Positions 28,770 through 38,518 of a stretch of 64,000 nucleotides of DNA are shown piece after piece (positions within the stretch are counted from its first letter, which is position 1; each line of letters begins with the position of its first letter). Both the position numbers and the translations under genes were made by a program. The notes beneath the pieces are model-generated. The model made no database searches. It was not told the origin of the DNA and saw nothing but the letters and a program-made list of their open reading frames with translations. The stretch covers positions 508,744-572,743 of the forward strand of contig CP129479.1 of assembly GCA_030583865.1 (NCBI GenBank), given 5' to 3'. Source of the DNA: Thermodesulfobacteriota bacterium. GTDB lineage: Bacteria > Desulfobacterota > GWC2-55-46.

Positions 28770-30776
28770 ATGAGAAAAAAGGAATCTATCTTCAGGATAA
28801 AATCGGAGTTCACGCCCAAAGGCGACCAGCCTCGGGCCATAGAGGCCCTTGTAGATGGACTGAGGGGCGGCGAGCAATACCAGGTGCTCCTTGGTGTCAC
28901 AGGCTCGGGCAAGACCTTCACCTCAGCCAAGGTAATAGAGGAGCTCGGCAGGCCGGCGCTCGTCATCGCCCCGAATAAGACCCTCGCGGCCCAGCTCTAT
29001 GCGGAGTTCAGGGACCTCTTTCCGGATAACGCGGTAGAGTATTTCGTCTCGTACTACGATTATTACCAGCCAGAGGCCTATGTGCCGACGACCGACACCT
29101 TCATCGAGAAGGACGCCTCCATAAACGATGAGATAGACAAATTAAGGCACTCGGCGACCCACTCGCTCCTTACGAGGAGGGACGTCATCATAGTCGCATC
29201 GGTCTCCTGCATCTATGGGATAGGCTCGCCTGACGACTACGGCTCCATGCACGTCTACGCTGAAAGAGGCATGGAGACCGACAGGGCGGCGTTCCTTAAA
29301 AAGCTCGTGGACATGCAGTATTCGAGGAACGACGTGGACTTCCACAGGGGGACATTCAGGGTGAGGGGGGACGTGGTGGACGTCTTCCCGGCTTACGAGG
29401 CGGAGACGGCCCTCCGGTTCGAGTTCTTCGGCGATACCATCGAATCCATAACAGAAATAGACCCGCTCCGGGGCAAGCCCCTCCGGAAGGCCGAAAAGGC
29501 GCTCATACATCCCGCGAGCCACTTCGTCACGACCCGAGACAACCTGACGAGGGCCATCGAGGGCATAAGGGTGGAGCTACGCGAAAGGCTTAAGGAGCTT
29601 AAGGCCGCAGGGAAGCTCCTGGAGGCGCAGAGAATAGAGCAGAGGACGCTATTCGACATAGAGATGCTGCAGGAGATGGGCTACTGCCCGGGCATAGAGA
29701 ACTATTCGAGGCACATCTCGGGGCGGCTCCCCGGCGAGCCGCCATATACGCTCATAGACTACTTCCCCGAGGACTATATCCTCTTCCTCGACGAGAGCCA
29801 TATAACGGTGCCGCAGCTTAACGGCATGTACCACGGCGACCGCTCGAGAAAGGAAACGCTCGTCGAGTACGGCTTCAGGCTACCTTCGGCCCTGGACAAC
29901 AGGCCCCTCAAGTTCGAGGAGTTCGGAAGGAAGATAACCCAGGCCGTCTATGTATCGGCCACCCCGGGAGAGTACGAGTACCGCATGGCCCGGGGGAGCG
30001 TCGTAGAGCAGATAATAAGGCCGACCGGCCTCATGGACCCGGAAATAGAGGTCAGGAGCGCGGCTGCCCAGGTTGACGACCTCCTATCGGAAGTAAAAAA
30101 GAGGGTAAAGGCCGGCGAGAGGGTGCTCGTTACCACCCTCACCAAGAGGATGGCCGAGGACCTGACGCAGTATTATTCGGAGCTTGGGATAAAGGTCAAG
30201 TACCTGCATTCGGACATCGAGACGCTCGAGAGGGTGGAGATAATCCGTGATTTGAGAATGGGGAAGTTCGACGTGCTCATCGGTATAAACCTTTTAAGGG
30301 AGGGGCTCGACATACCCGAGGTCTCGCTCGTCGCCGTATTCGACGCGGACAAGGAAGGGTTTCTCCGCTCCGAGAGGTCGCTTATACAGACTTCGGGCAG
30401 GGCCGCGCGTAACGTGAACGGGAAGGTCATTTTATACGCGGATACCGTCACTAAATCCATGCAGGCCGCGATAAACGAGACCGCCCGGAGGCGCGAGAAG
30501 CAATCCGAGTTCAACAGGGCTAACAACATCACTCCCGAGACCATAAAGAGCAGGATAAAGGACGTCCTGAGCTCCATATACGAAAGCGACTACGATACCG
30601 TGCCGGTAGCGGCGGAAAAGGCCGGGGAATACGTGCCGCCTCACGAGCTGCCGCGACTCATAAAGTCGCTTAAGAAAGAGATGGAGAGGGCGGCTAAGAA
30701 GATGGATTTCGAGAAGGCGGCGGAACTCCGGGACAGGATAAAGGAGCTCGAGGCGGCGGAGATACGGGTCGGCTGA
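28770..30776 (+). CDS. uvrB: UvrABC system protein B
   Basis: 668 residues, full length. Walker A GVTGSGKT (42-49), the DNA-wedging beta-hairpin region [16 protein letters not shown]-type box LFLDESH, helicase motifs V-VI ([19 protein letters not shown]) and a C-terminal UVR domain (about 625-662) that contacts UvrC. It verifies damage in nucleotide excision repair. It diverges from ileS. No clear LexA site was recognised in its upstream region. Confidence 0.97.
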   Translation: MRKKESIFRIKSEFTPKGDQPRAIEALVDGLRGGEQYQVLLGVTGSGKTFTSAKVIEELGRPALVIAPNKTLAAQLYAEFRDLFPDNAVEYFVSYYDYYQPEAYVPTTDTFIEKDASINDEIDKLRHSATHSLLTRRDVIIVASVSCIYGIGSPDDYGSMHVYAERGMETDRAAFLKKLVDMQYSRNDVDFHRGTFRVRGDVVDVFPAYEAETALRFEFFGDTIESITEIDPLRGKPLRKAEKALIHPASHFVTTRDNLTRAIEGIRVELRERLKELKAAGKLLEAQRIEQRTLFDIEMLQEMGYCPGIENYSRHISGRLPGEPPYTLIDYFPEDYILFLDESHITVPQLNGMYHGDRSRKETLVEYGFRLPSALDNRPLKFEEFGRKITQAVYVSATPGEYEYRMARGSVVEQIIRPTGLMDPEIEVRSAAAQVDDLLSEVKKRVKAGERVLVTTLTKRMAEDLTQYYSELGIKVKYLHSDIETLERVEIIRDLRMGKFDVLIGINLLREGLDIPEVSLVAVFDADKEGFLRSERSLIQTSGRAARNVNGKVILYADTVTKSMQAAINETARRREKQSEFNRANNITPETIKSRIKDVLSSIYESDYDTVPVAAEKAGEYVPPHELPRLIKSLKKEMERAAKKMDFEKAAELRDRIKELEAAEIRVG

Positions 30777-30780
30777 CGAT

Positions 30781-31005
30781 TCAGCCGCGCCTGCTGTATA
30801 TATAGGGGTGTATGAGCCTCTCCCATAACCGGGATAGCATGAGGGCCCTGGCCTTGCTCATCCCGAGGGAACGCATCCTGCAGAAGACGTGCAGGCTATT
30901 GAGGTAATGCTGTAAGAGGCGCATGCTCTCCACCCGCTTCAGAAGACCAGGATACCTACAGTTTGCTTTTCGGCAGTACTGTCCCGGAGCTTTAGAAGTT
31001 TTCAG
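30781..31005 (-). CDS. candidate small conserved-looking protein
   Basis: An open frame on the minus strand, tail to tail with uvrB (5-base gap), too short for ordinary ORF listing. It encodes a basic, codon-typical product with segments QYCRKANCRYPGLLKRVES, QHYLNSLHVFCRMRSLGM and WERLIHPYIYSRRG. Three cysteines and regular hydrophobic spacing look protein-like rather than random. The start is unclear: an ATG at 30924 gives 47 residues, a GTG at 30933 gives 50, and a CTG at 31005 preceded by GAGGAA gives 74. The frame remains open upstream into repeat B4, so the original 5' end may have been disrupted. Function unknown. Confidence 0.5.
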   Translation of the reverse strand: MKTSKAPGQYCRKANCRYPGLLKRVESMRLLQHYLNSLHVFCRMRSLGMSKARALMLSRLWERLIHPYIYSRRG

Positions 31006-31064
31006 GACTGAACTTCCTCTGCATAAAGCCTTGCGGATATCGGCATAAACTATTACAATTGCAT

Positions 31065-31208
31065 GGGCAGCCTCTAAAAATTGATCTTTTCCCCGGACTC
31101 TGCGTAGTTACGGGAATAAAAGTGCTCACATATTATCATATATGCTCCGCTTTTTATTCCCGGCCTTCCTTGATTGCGGGAAAAATTTCTAATTTTTAGA
31201 GGCTGCCC
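31065..31208 (+). repeat. family B quasi-palindrome, copy B4
   Basis: 144 bp with near-perfect ends GGGCAGCCTCTAAAAATT and AATTTTTAGAGGCTGCCC and inner stem CGGGAATAAAAG / CTTTTTATTCCCGG. It ends 28 bases before metH. It lies at the 5' end of the small minus-strand frame. Confidence 0.92.
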
Positions 31209-31236
31209 ATAGTCTGATTACATTCGGGAGAGTATG

Positions 31237-33663
31237 ATGCGCGATTTTCTTTCAGAAATGGCGAAAAGGCCGCTCGTTTTCGACGGCGCAACCGGGACAA
31301 TGCTCCAGAGGCTGGGGCTTAAGCCCGGCGGCTGCCCGGACGAGCTTTGCCTTAAGGAGCCGGGACTCGTCAAGAAGGTGCATTCGTTATATATCGAAGC
31401 CGGCTCGGACATAGCGACCACGAACACATTCGGCGCGAACAGGGTTAAGCTCGACGAGTACGGCCTTGCCCCGAAGCTCAGGGAGATAAACGTCGCGGCT
31501 GCAAGATGCGCGAGGGAGGCCGTCGGCCCGGAAAGGTTCGTGGCCGGAGGGCTCGGCCCGACCGGAAAGTTCGTCGAGCCGGTCGGCGACCTGCCCTATG
31601 ACGAGGCAGAGGAGATTTTCAGGGAGCAGGCGATGGCCCTCAAGGAGGGCGGAGCGGACCTCGTAATAATCGAGACCATGATGGATCTCCGCGAGATGAA
31701 GGCCGCTATAAAGGGCGCGAAGTCCTCGGGGCTTCCGGTCGTCGCCACCATGACCTTTGACGAGACCATGAGGACGGTCCTCGGCACTCCCCCGGAGTCC
31801 TTCGCCATCGCCGCCGCATCCCTCGGCGCGGACTGCGTGGGCGCGAACTGCTCTTTGGGCATAGAAGGCATATACAAGGCGATACTCGCAATGTCGAAGG
31901 TCGTCTCCATTCCCCTTATAGCCCAGGCCAACGCCGGCATCCCGGTCCTCAAGGGCACCGAGACAGTCTTCCCTGCCTCTCCCGAGGAGATGGCAGGTTT
32001 TGTTCCCAGGCTCGCCGAGGCCGGGGTGAGGGTGCTCGGCGGCTGCTGCGGCACCACCCCCGAGCACATAAGGAAGATGGGCGACGCCTTCAGGAACTCG
32101 AAACCCGCGCCCGCGAGGAAAGCCGGTTTCACCGCGCTTTCGTCCCGGACCTCTTTCGTATCGTTCGGGGGCGGGTTCTCACCCATTATCATAGGCGAGA
32201 GGATAAACCCCACGGGCAGGAAGCTCCTTGCAGCGGAGATAAAAGAGGGGAAGACAGCCGGCATAAGGAACGAGGCCAGAGGGCAGGAGGCTGCGGGAGC
32301 CGACGCGCTCGACGTGAACGTCGGAGTGCCGGGCATTGACGAGCCTTCGGCAATGGCGAGGGCCGTCTTCGCGGTGAACGAGAATTCGATGCTTCCGATA
32401 GTCATCGACTCTTCCGACCCTAATGCCGTCCTTGCAGGCCTTAAGGCAGTTGACGGCAAGCCGCTCATAAATTCCATAAGCGGCGAGGAGAAGAAACTAA
32501 CATCCATACTCCCCCTTGCCAGGGAGTACGGGGCTGCGCTCCTGGGCCTTGCACTTGACGACGACGGCATACCGGATACCGCCGAAGGCAGGCTGAGGGT
32601 GGCCGAGAAGATGCTTGACGCTGTAATAAGGGCGGGCATGAGAAAAGAGGACCTCGTAATAGACTGCCTGGCCATGACGGTGAGCGCCATGCCCGAGAGC
32701 GCGAAAGAGACATTGAGGTCCATAAGGCTCGTAAAGGAGCGGCTCGGCCTCTCGACCGTATTGGGCGTAAGCAACATATCCTTCGGCCTCCCGGCAAGGG
32801 AGGTCATAAACGCGAACTTCCTTACGATGGCGCTTGAGGCGGGCCTGGACGCGGCCATCATAAACCCGAACAACAAGGCCATGATGGACGCCTTCCACGC
32901 CTCTCTCGTACTCATGAACAAGGACGTCCGGGCAGAGAGGTATATAAGGAGGCACCAGGCGCTTACGGAGGCCCAGGCGGTAAAGGCGGAGGGCGCTCCT
33001 GTAATTGCCGCTCCCAATTCGGCGGACCAGTCAATCGGCGGCAGGCTCAAGCGCGCCATAATCGAAGGGGACGAGGAGAACATAACCGCGCTCGTCGAGG
33101 AGGCCCTCAAGGAGGGCTGGGAGCCGATAAAAATATCCAACGAGGCGCTCGTGCCGGGCCTCGAAGAGGTGGGGAAGCTTTTTGCCTCGAACAGGTATTA
33201 TTTGCCGCAGGTAATGCTCTCTGCCGACACCATGAAGAAGGCATTCGCGAGGCTAAAGCAGGAGATGCAGGGACGGAAAGGACCTTCGCTCGGTAAGGTT
33301 CTCCTTGCTACCGTCGAGGGAGACATCCACGACATCGGAAAAAATATCGTGGCGACACTGCTTGAAAACCACGGCTTCGAGGTCATAGACCTCGGGAAAA
33401 ACGTGAGCGCAGACCGTATCGTCGAGGAAGCCGAGAAGAACAAGGTGGACATAGTCGGCCTCTCGGCCCTCATGACCACGACGGTGCTTGAAATGGACAA
33501 TGTCATAAAGCGGCTCAAGGCAAAGGGCATAAAGGCCCTTACCATAGTCGGCGGCGCGGTCGTGACAAAGGAGTTTTCCGACAAGATAGGCGCCGACGAG
33601 TACGGCGGGGACGCGCTAGGGGCCATAGAGAAGATAAAGAAACTTATAGGGCAGCACGCATGA
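31237..33663 (+). CDS. metH: cobalamin-dependent methionine synthase, short form
   Basis: About 808 residues. Homocysteine-binding barrel (1-295) with zinc cysteines in GANCSLG and GGCCGTTP; methyltetrahydrofolate-binding barrel (about 310-570, starting ERINPTG); B12 cap helices (about 590-680); B12-binding domain with DIHDIG carrying the cobalt-ligand His698. The C-terminal AdoMet reactivation domain of E. coli MetH is absent, as in Thermotoga-type enzymes, so reductive reactivation must come from another protein. Start is ATG at 31237 (GGGAG 6 bases upstream); an ATG at 31234 is also possible. No cobalamin or SAM riboswitch precedes it; repeat B4 does. Confidence 0.95.
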   Translation: MRDFLSEMAKRPLVFDGATGTMLQRLGLKPGGCPDELCLKEPGLVKKVHSLYIEAGSDIATTNTFGANRVKLDEYGLAPKLREINVAAARCAREAVGPERFVAGGLGPTGKFVEPVGDLPYDEAEEIFREQAMALKEGGADLVIIETMMDLREMKAAIKGAKSSGLPVVATMTFDETMRTVLGTPPESFAIAAASLGADCVGANCSLGIEGIYKAILAMSKVVSIPLIAQANAGIPVLKGTETVFPASPEEMAGFVPRLAEAGVRVLGGCCGTTPEHIRKMGDAFRNSKPAPARKAGFTALSSRTSFVSFGGGFSPIIIGERINPTGRKLLAAEIKEGKTAGIRNEARGQEAAGADALDVNVGVPGIDEPSAMARAVFAVNENSMLPIVIDSSDPNAVLAGLKAVDGKPLINSISGEEKKLTSILPLAREYGAALLGLALDDDGIPDTAEGRLRVAEKMLDAVIRAGMRKEDLVIDCLAMTVSAMPESAKETLRSIRLVKERLGLSTVLGVSNISFGLPAREVINANFLTMALEAGLDAAIINPNNKAMMDAFHASLVLMNKDVRAERYIRRHQALTEAQAVKAEGAPVIAAPNSADQSIGGRLKRAIIEGDEENITALVEEALKEGWEPIKISNEALVPGLEEVGKLFASNRYYLPQVMLSADTMKKAFARLKQEMQGRKGPSLGKVLLATVEGDIHDIGKNIVATLLENHGFEVIDLGKNVSADRIVEEAEKNKVDIVGLSALMTTTVLEMDNVIKRLKAKGIKALTIVGGAVVTKEFSDKIGADEYGGDALGAIEKIKKLIGQHA

Positions 33664-33731
33664 CCTTGGGGAAGGCCTGATCAATGACGAACAACGAAAT
33701 AATCAGACCTTTCTAGTAATATGATATGTTC

Positions 33732-33767
33732 AATAGCGGGCCCGGTCTGCGGGCCCGCTATTATTTT
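33732..33767 (+). terminator. metH terminator
   Basis: AATAGCGGGCCC / GGGCCCGCTATT stem with a short loop and a T-rich tail. Confidence 0.88.
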
Positions 33768-33829
33768 GGGGCTGACATGTCGTTCGTCAATCGTAGCGGC
33801 TGATAACGAGACCCATTGGGAAAGTTTTC

Positions 33830-33917
33830 GGTCCCCCTCTTTCCTAAAGAGGGGGCATGGGAGATTATGAATACATTTATAATCCCCCTAATCCCCCTTT
33901 AGAAAAGGGGGATATTC
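33830..33917 (+). repeat. family C palindromic repeat, copy C2
   Basis: GTCCCCCTCTTTCCTAAAGA hairpin arm, GGGAGATTATGAATAC, TTTATAATCCCCC, AGAAAAGGGGGATATTC. Same orientation and layout as C1 and, like it, placed just upstream of a gene (rlmD). Confidence 0.85.
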
Positions 33918-33941
33918 AAGCAAACTTTCTTTAAGGTGCAA

Positions 33942-35270
33942 ATGGCCGAAGTAGTCGAGATAACCTCCCTGGCTTACGGGGGCAAGGGCGTGGGCCGCAT
34001 AGGCGGCAAGGTCGTCTTCGTGCCCTGTTCGGCGCCTGGCGACGTCGTCGAGGTGGAGCTCGTATCCGAGAAGAAGGGCTATTCGGAAGGCGAGATACTG
34101 CGGATCGAAAGGCCTTCGCCGCTCCGCGTCAAGCCTTTGTGCCCCGTTTACGGCGAGTGCGGGGGCTGCAGCCTCCAGCACATGAGTTACGCCGCGGAGC
34201 TCGAATGGAAGCAGAGGATACTCGAAGAGACGCTCAGGAGGGTGGGGAAGCTTGAGGTGAAAAGCCTCTACGGGGACGGCCTCCCTGCCGGTCCGCATGC
34301 CGTGCGGTTCGAGGAGCCGATAGCCTCGCCGAGGGAGTTCAACTACCGGTCGCGGGCGAAATTCCATTTCGACGGCAGGAGAGCGGGCTTCTTTGCGACA
34401 GCCTCGCACAGGGTCGTGGAAATGAATGAGTGTCCGCTCCTTGACCCGCTCATTAACGAAAGCTATCTCGACATAAAGGACGTACTCAAGTCGATCGACA
34501 GGCCGGGCATATCCTCTTTCGAGCTTGTTTTGAGCGAGCGTGACTCGAAAACCGTAGCCATTTTCAACGCGCATGAGGCCAGGCCCCTTTCATGGGCAGG
34601 GGCCCTTGCCGGGGCAAGGCATCTTAAGGGGTTCGAGGTCAGGGCTTCGGCGGACAGGAGCAGGAAGGGGAAGAGGGTCGCGATCGAGGGCGATATCACG
34701 GTTTCCTATTCGGCTAACGGGGTCGATTTTTCCGCCCCTGCCGGGATCTTCTCTCAGGTCAACAGGCTCCAGAACAGGAACCTTGCAGCCAAGGCCATAG
34801 AGTTTGCGGCGCTTTCCGGGAAGGAGACGGTCATAGACCTCTTCTCAGGGGCGGGGAACCTGACATTGCCGCTTGCGCGGAAGGCAAAAGAGGCCATAGG
34901 GGTCGAGGCGGACCGGGAGGCCGCAAGGCAAGGGATTGGCAACGCCGCCAGAAACTCGATAGAAAACGCGCGGTTCCATGCCGAGGACTCTGTCTTCTGG
35001 CTTAAACGCAACCTGAATATCCTTGAAGGTGAAGGGAACTCTGTGTTAGTATTGGACCCACCGAGAGGCGGAGAACCGAATATCGCGCGGTCCCTTTCAG
35101 GGGCAAGGCCCGGGAGCATCGTTTATATCTCATGCAGCCCGCCGACCCTCGCAAGGGATCTATCCTTTCTGGCGGGGCTCGGATACAGGGTATCCAGGGC
35201 CGTCCTGATCGACATGTTCCCCCGGACATACCATATCGAGAGCGTCACGGGCTTGAGGCTGGCTGAATAA
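33942..35270 (+). CDS. 23S rRNA (uracil-C5)-methyltransferase, RlmD/TrmA family
   Basis: 442 residues. N-terminal TRAM domain (about 1-55), an Fe-S binding Cys pattern C-x5-C-x2-C in CPVYGECGGC, SAM-binding fold with DLFSGAGNLTLPLA, and the catalytic motif ISCSPPTLARDL with Cys398 as the likely nucleophile. The family methylates U1939 or U747 of 23S rRNA, or U54 of tRNA; the Fe-S motif favours an RlmD/RlmC role. ATG at 33942 is chosen because AAGGTG lies 4-5 bases upstream; an in-frame GTG at 33936 is part of that ribosome site. Confidence 0.92.
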   Translation: MAEVVEITSLAYGGKGVGRIGGKVVFVPCSAPGDVVEVELVSEKKGYSEGEILRIERPSPLRVKPLCPVYGECGGCSLQHMSYAAELEWKQRILEETLRRVGKLEVKSLYGDGLPAGPHAVRFEEPIASPREFNYRSRAKFHFDGRRAGFFATASHRVVEMNECPLLDPLINESYLDIKDVLKSIDRPGISSFELVLSERDSKTVAIFNAHEARPLSWAGALAGARHLKGFEVRASADRSRKGKRVAIEGDITVSYSANGVDFSAPAGIFSQVNRLQNRNLAAKAIEFAALSGKETVIDLFSGAGNLTLPLARKAKEAIGVEADREAARQGIGNAARNSIENARFHAEDSVFWLKRNLNILEGEGNSVLVLDPPRGGEPNIARSLSGARPGSIVYISCSPPTLARDLSFLAGLGYRVSRAVLIDMFPRTYHIESVTGLRLAE

Positions 35271-35301
35271 CGTTTTTCTTTTCAAGATTACGGAGAGGAC
35301 A

Positions 35302-35793
35302 ATGCACGAGCTTCCCATAATAAAACAGCTCCAGGAGGAGCTTCAGAAGGTCGAGAAAGAGCTCAGGGTCGACGTGCCCAAGGAGCTCCAGAAGGCGGCA
35401 GCGCACGGCGACCTCCGCGAGAACGCCGAGTACGAGGCCGCCAAGCACAGGCAGTCTTTCCTGCAGGCCCGCGCCGCGCACCTCTCCGCCAGGATAAACA
35501 CGCTGAGCTCGCTTAAGCTCGACGACATACCCAAGGGCTCCGCGGGTTTCGGCTCGAGGATACATCTCGAGGACCTCTCCAGCGGAGAGGAATCCATCTT
35601 CGAGCTCGTCACCCCCGAGGAGGTGGACCCCAGGAACGGGAAGATATCCGTGAGCTCCCCAATCGGGAGGGCCCTTCTGAACAAGAAAACAGGGGACGAG
35701 GTGGTGGTGGACCTGCCTACCGGCAGGAAGGAATACGAAGTGACCGAGCTGTATACTCTCCACGACCTCCTTTTCAGGAAGCCGGACAGGTAG
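35302..35793 (+). CDS. greA: transcription elongation factor GreA
   Basis: 163 residues. N-terminal antiparallel coiled coil with the acidic tip motif GDLRENAEYEAAKHRQ, which enters the RNA polymerase secondary channel and stimulates cleavage of backtracked RNA. An FKBP-like C-terminal domain (about 85-160) contains SPIGRALLNKKTGDEV. GAGAGGACA precedes the ATG. It follows rlmD by 31 bases and is probably co-transcribed. Confidence 0.95.
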   Translation: MHELPIIKQLQEELQKVEKELRVDVPKELQKAAAHGDLRENAEYEAAKHRQSFLQARAAHLSARINTLSSLKLDDIPKGSAGFGSRIHLEDLSSGEESIFELVTPEEVDPRNGKISVSSPIGRALLNKKTGDEVVVDLPTGRKEYEVTELYTLHDLLFRKPDR

Positions 35794-35874
35794 GCGGCGC
35801 TGCTCGCGCCGGTTATTTCGCCAAACGAGATCCTGGCCGTATAATCCCGTTCAAAACACATGAAAGGAGCGTCT

Positions 35875-36642
35875 ATGATGGTCTCTGCAGGGAAGTTTTT
35901 GATTTCCGCGGTCGTCGCGCTCGGGTTGGGCTTCACGCCTGCCTGCCTCATGGCGGCGGACAAGCACGGCCCGCACTGGGCTTACGAGGGGGAGCATGGT
36001 CCCGAGCACTGGGGGCATGTCTCAAAGGAGTTCAAGGCCTGCTCCGATGGGAAGGCTCAGTCGCCGATAGACCTCTCGAACGCAGCGCCCGAGGCGCTTT
36101 CTGGAATAGAGTTCAAGTACGGCCCCTCAAGGCTCAATATCGTGAATAACGGGCACACCGTGCAGGTGAATTACGACGGGGGCAGCTCGATAACGGTGGA
36201 CGGCTCCGAATACAAACTGGTGCAGTTCCATTTCCACACGCCGAGCGAGCACACGGTAGACGGGAAATCCTACGGGAACGAGATGCACCTCGTGCACAAG
36301 AACGACAAGGGCCAGCTCGCGGTCGTGGGCGTCCTTATAGAGGAAGGCGAGGAGAACGCCGCATACGGCGCGATTTGGTCGAACCTCCCGGCAAAGGCAG
36401 GAGAGGAGAGGTCGGTCGAGGTGGACATAAACGCAGGCGAGTTCATCCCTTCGGAGAGCGCCTATTTCACCTACGCCGGTTCGCTTACCACACCTCCGTG
36501 CAGCGAGAGCGTCAAGTGGATAGTGCTAAAGAGCCCCGTACAGATGTCCGCCGCCCAGATAAAAGGGATACGGGATATAATGAACAAGAACAACAGGCCG
36601 GTGCAGCCCTTGAACGAGAGGGCCCTTAAGGTCAGCCAGTAA
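35875..36642 (+). CDS. periplasmic alpha-type carbonic anhydrase
   Basis: About 255 residues: Sec signal peptide (to about residue 25), then an alpha-class fold. Zinc ligands are the two His of QFHFHTPSEH and the His of EMHLVH. AQSPIDL and the substrate-pocket LTTPPCSE are present. It interconverts CO2 and bicarbonate in the periplasm. Start: GGAG lies 5 bases before ATG 35875; an ATG at 35860 would overlap its own ribosome site. TATAAT at 35840 is a probable -10. A clear terminator follows, so this is a single-gene unit. Confidence 0.95.
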   Translation: MMVSAGKFLISAVVALGLGFTPACLMAADKHGPHWAYEGEHGPEHWGHVSKEFKACSDGKAQSPIDLSNAAPEALSGIEFKYGPSRLNIVNNGHTVQVNYDGGSSITVDGSEYKLVQFHFHTPSEHTVDGKSYGNEMHLVHKNDKGQLAVVGVLIEEGEENAAYGAIWSNLPAKAGEERSVEVDINAGEFIPSESAYFTYAGSLTTPPCSESVKWIVLKSPVQMSAAQIKGIRDIMNKNNRPVQPLNERALKVSQ

Positions 36643-36672
36643 AGGCTTTAGGAACCGGTTCAAATCTGCCTG

Positions 36673-36707
36673 ACCCTGCCGCCCCCTGCGGCAGGGTTTC
36701 TTATTTT
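36673..36707 (+). terminator. carbonic anhydrase terminator
   Basis: ACCCTGCCGC / GCGGCAGGGT stem with TTCTTATTTT tail. Confidence 0.88.
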
Positions 36708-36777
36708 CCGCCTTTATAAGCGGCGTTGCGATGCGGTAGAATATGGGCTTATAGACAGGTTTTGAGGAGGGGTTTTA

Positions 36778-37200
36778 ATGGACAAGTCTTTTATCTTCGC
36801 CATTCTGGCGGCCCTTGTGTGGGGCCTTGCGCCGGCATTCGAGAAGGTGGGCCTCAAGGGGCCCATAGACCCGTTCCTGGGCGTATTCATAAGGACGATA
36901 CCCATAGCGGCCATAGCCGTCGCAGGCGTCTTTTTCATGGGGAGGATGGGCGAGGTCGCGAATGTCGACTTGAGGAGCGCCCTTTTCCTGGCAGCGGGCG
37001 GAGTGCTTGCGGGCCTTCTCGGCCAGTTCGCATTCTACTCCGCCTTGAAGGCCGGCGAGGCGTCGGTCGTGGTGCCGGTTGCCGCCACGTATCCCCTCGT
37101 GGCCCTCTTCGTCTCGGTACTTTTCCTGGGCGAGGCGTTCACCTTGCAGAAGCTCGCGGGCATAGCCCTCGTAGTCGGGGGAGTGGTGCTCCTCAAGTAG
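36778..37200 (+). CDS. EamA-type small drug/metabolite transporter
   Basis: 140 residues and five hydrophobic helices, a half-size EamA unit: start LAALVWGLAPAFEKVGLKG, middle GQFAFYSALKAGEASVVVPVAATYPLVALFVS and end LGEAFTLQKLAGIALVVGGV. Five-helix DMT proteins work as homo- or heterodimers; the substrate cannot be inferred. GAGGAGGGG lies before the ATG. It converges tail to tail with the M50 protease gene (2-base gap). Confidence 0.88.
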   Translation: MDKSFIFAILAALVWGLAPAFEKVGLKGPIDPFLGVFIRTIPIAAIAVAGVFFMGRMGEVANVDLRSALFLAAGGVLAGLLGQFAFYSALKAGEASVVVPVAATYPLVALFVSVLFLGEAFTLQKLAGIALVVGGVVLLK

Positions 37201-37202
37201 CG

Positions 37203-38330
37203 TCACTTTTCGAGGCCGGTCTTGAACTCGAGCATCTTCATTATGTCCCGCCTCGATATGATTCCCACGAGCTCGCCTTTCTTCAGGACCGGGAAGCGCC
37301 CGATGTGGTTATTGCCCATCATCCTGGTGAGGGCGTCCAGGGCGTTGTCGTCGGGGCTGAGCGAGTCCTCGGGGCCGAGCCGCTCCATTACCTCGCCGAC
37401 CCTTGTCCCGCTCCATCTTTCCTTTTCGACCGACCGGACGTTGTTGAGTGTCAGGAGCCCCGATATATGGCCGTTGGAGGTCACCGGGTAGCTCGCGTGG
37501 TGGTGCTTGAAGAAATAGTTCTCCACCGCGTCCGAGACGGTCTTTTCCTCGCTCACGGTAATCACGGGCGAGGACATGAGGTCCCTGACCTTAAGCCCCT
37601 CGAGCGCCCTCTTGATGACTACCTGTTGGTAGCCGCTTTCCGCGGCCTGCCTTACGAAGACGCCGATGAGCACGAACCAGAGCCCTCCGATGAAGTTACC
37701 CACGAATATCTGCATGAAGCCCGCGACTATGAGGAAGAGGGCGAACCCCTTGCCGATGTCGCTCGCCACCCTCGTGGCCCTGTTGACGTCTCCGGTCTTG
37801 AGCCACCAGAGGGCCCTGAAGACCCTGCCGCCGTCGAGCGGGAAGCCGGGTATCATGTTGAAGACCAGGAGCACGAGGTTGATGAGGGCGAGATAGGCCA
37901 GTATGGAATTGAGGACCGGGTAGGCTTCGCCGCTCACGACCCGGGCGCTTATCCAGAAGAGCGCCGCGAGCACAAGGCTTGCAGCCGGGCCTGCTATGGC
38001 GATCTTCAGCTCGGTCCTGGCGTCCTCCGGCTCCTTTGTGAGCTGCGCGACCCCGCCGAATATGAAAAGGGTAATCTCCCTTATGTCCAGGCCAAGCCTG
38101 TTGGCAGTGTAGGAATGCGAAATCTCGTGTATAAGGACGCATACGAAAAGCAGCAGGGCCGAGACAATGCCCATTACAACGTAAGTGCCGGGGCCCAGGC
38201 CGGGCAGCGTGAAAGGGAAGTAGCCGTAGGCGAGGGACCAGGCGAAGATGGCGAATATTATGAACCAGGTATAGTCTATCGAAACCTGGATACCGAGCAC
38301 CTTGAGGAGCTTTATTCCCCTGCCGTTCAT
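37203..38330 (-). CDS. M50 (site-2-protease-type) membrane protease with two CBS domains
   Basis: 375 residues. Six or so membrane helices carry the zinc site: HEISH (His68, Glu69, His72) and [11 protein letters not shown] (Asp166). Two CBS domains (about 250-305 and 315-372, the second ending [13 protein letters not shown]) form a probable nucleotide-sensing module. Such Rip-type intramembrane proteases cut transmembrane segments, often anti-sigma factors; CBS-linked forms are common in anaerobes and archaea. It is the first gene on the left side of a divergent pair with the ABC exporter. Confidence 0.92.
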   Translation of the reverse strand: MNGRGIKLLKVLGIQVSIDYTWFIIFAIFAWSLAYGYFPFTLPGLGPGTYVVMGIVSALLLFVCVLIHEISHSYTANRLGLDIREITLFIFGGVAQLTKEPEDARTELKIAIAGPAASLVLAALFWISARVVSGEAYPVLNSILAYLALINLVLLVFNMIPGFPLDGGRVFRALWWLKTGDVNRATRVASDIGKGFALFLIVAGFMQIFVGNFIGGLWFVLIGVFVRQAAESGYQQVVIKRALEGLKVRDLMSSPVITVSEEKTVSDAVENYFFKHHHASYPVTSNGHISGLLTLNNVRSVEKERWSGTRVGEVMERLGPEDSLSPDDNALDALTRMMGNNHIGRFPVLKKGELVGIISRRDIMKMLEFKTGLEK

Positions 38331-38518
38331 TTCATTGCCCCCGGTTTCATTGCGTTACCGCCCGGCTTTATTAGAGTCTATCAGACGGGCAGTGGCGCCG
38401 CAAGACGAGGCTTCCTTTGAGCCGGCGCATTGTTTTGCGGTAGAATGCGGTAGAATAGGTTATACAACGCGCCTGACCGCAGCTCTGAAATAGCCGGTCC
38501 GGGCCGAGGGTTTATCGG

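Noticed and set aside
31209-31236. Cobalamin or SAM riboswitch before metH
   Set aside because: Only 28 bases lie between repeat B4 and the start; B4 lacks the B12-box and has the dispersed-repeat sequence.
36655-36672. GGTTCAAATCTGCC as a tRNA T-loop
   Set aside because: No acceptor, anticodon arm or CCA around it; it lies just before a terminator hairpin.
36726-38420. 564-residue open frame antisense to the M50 protease gene
   Set aside because: Shadow of two convergent real genes; Arg/Gly/Glu-rich composition, no start signal.
38439-38462. Tandem GCGGTAGAAT repeat before the ABC exporter
   Set aside because: Only two units plus a single one at 36733; too short to be a meaningful repeat, although the TAGAAT boxes may be a promoter.
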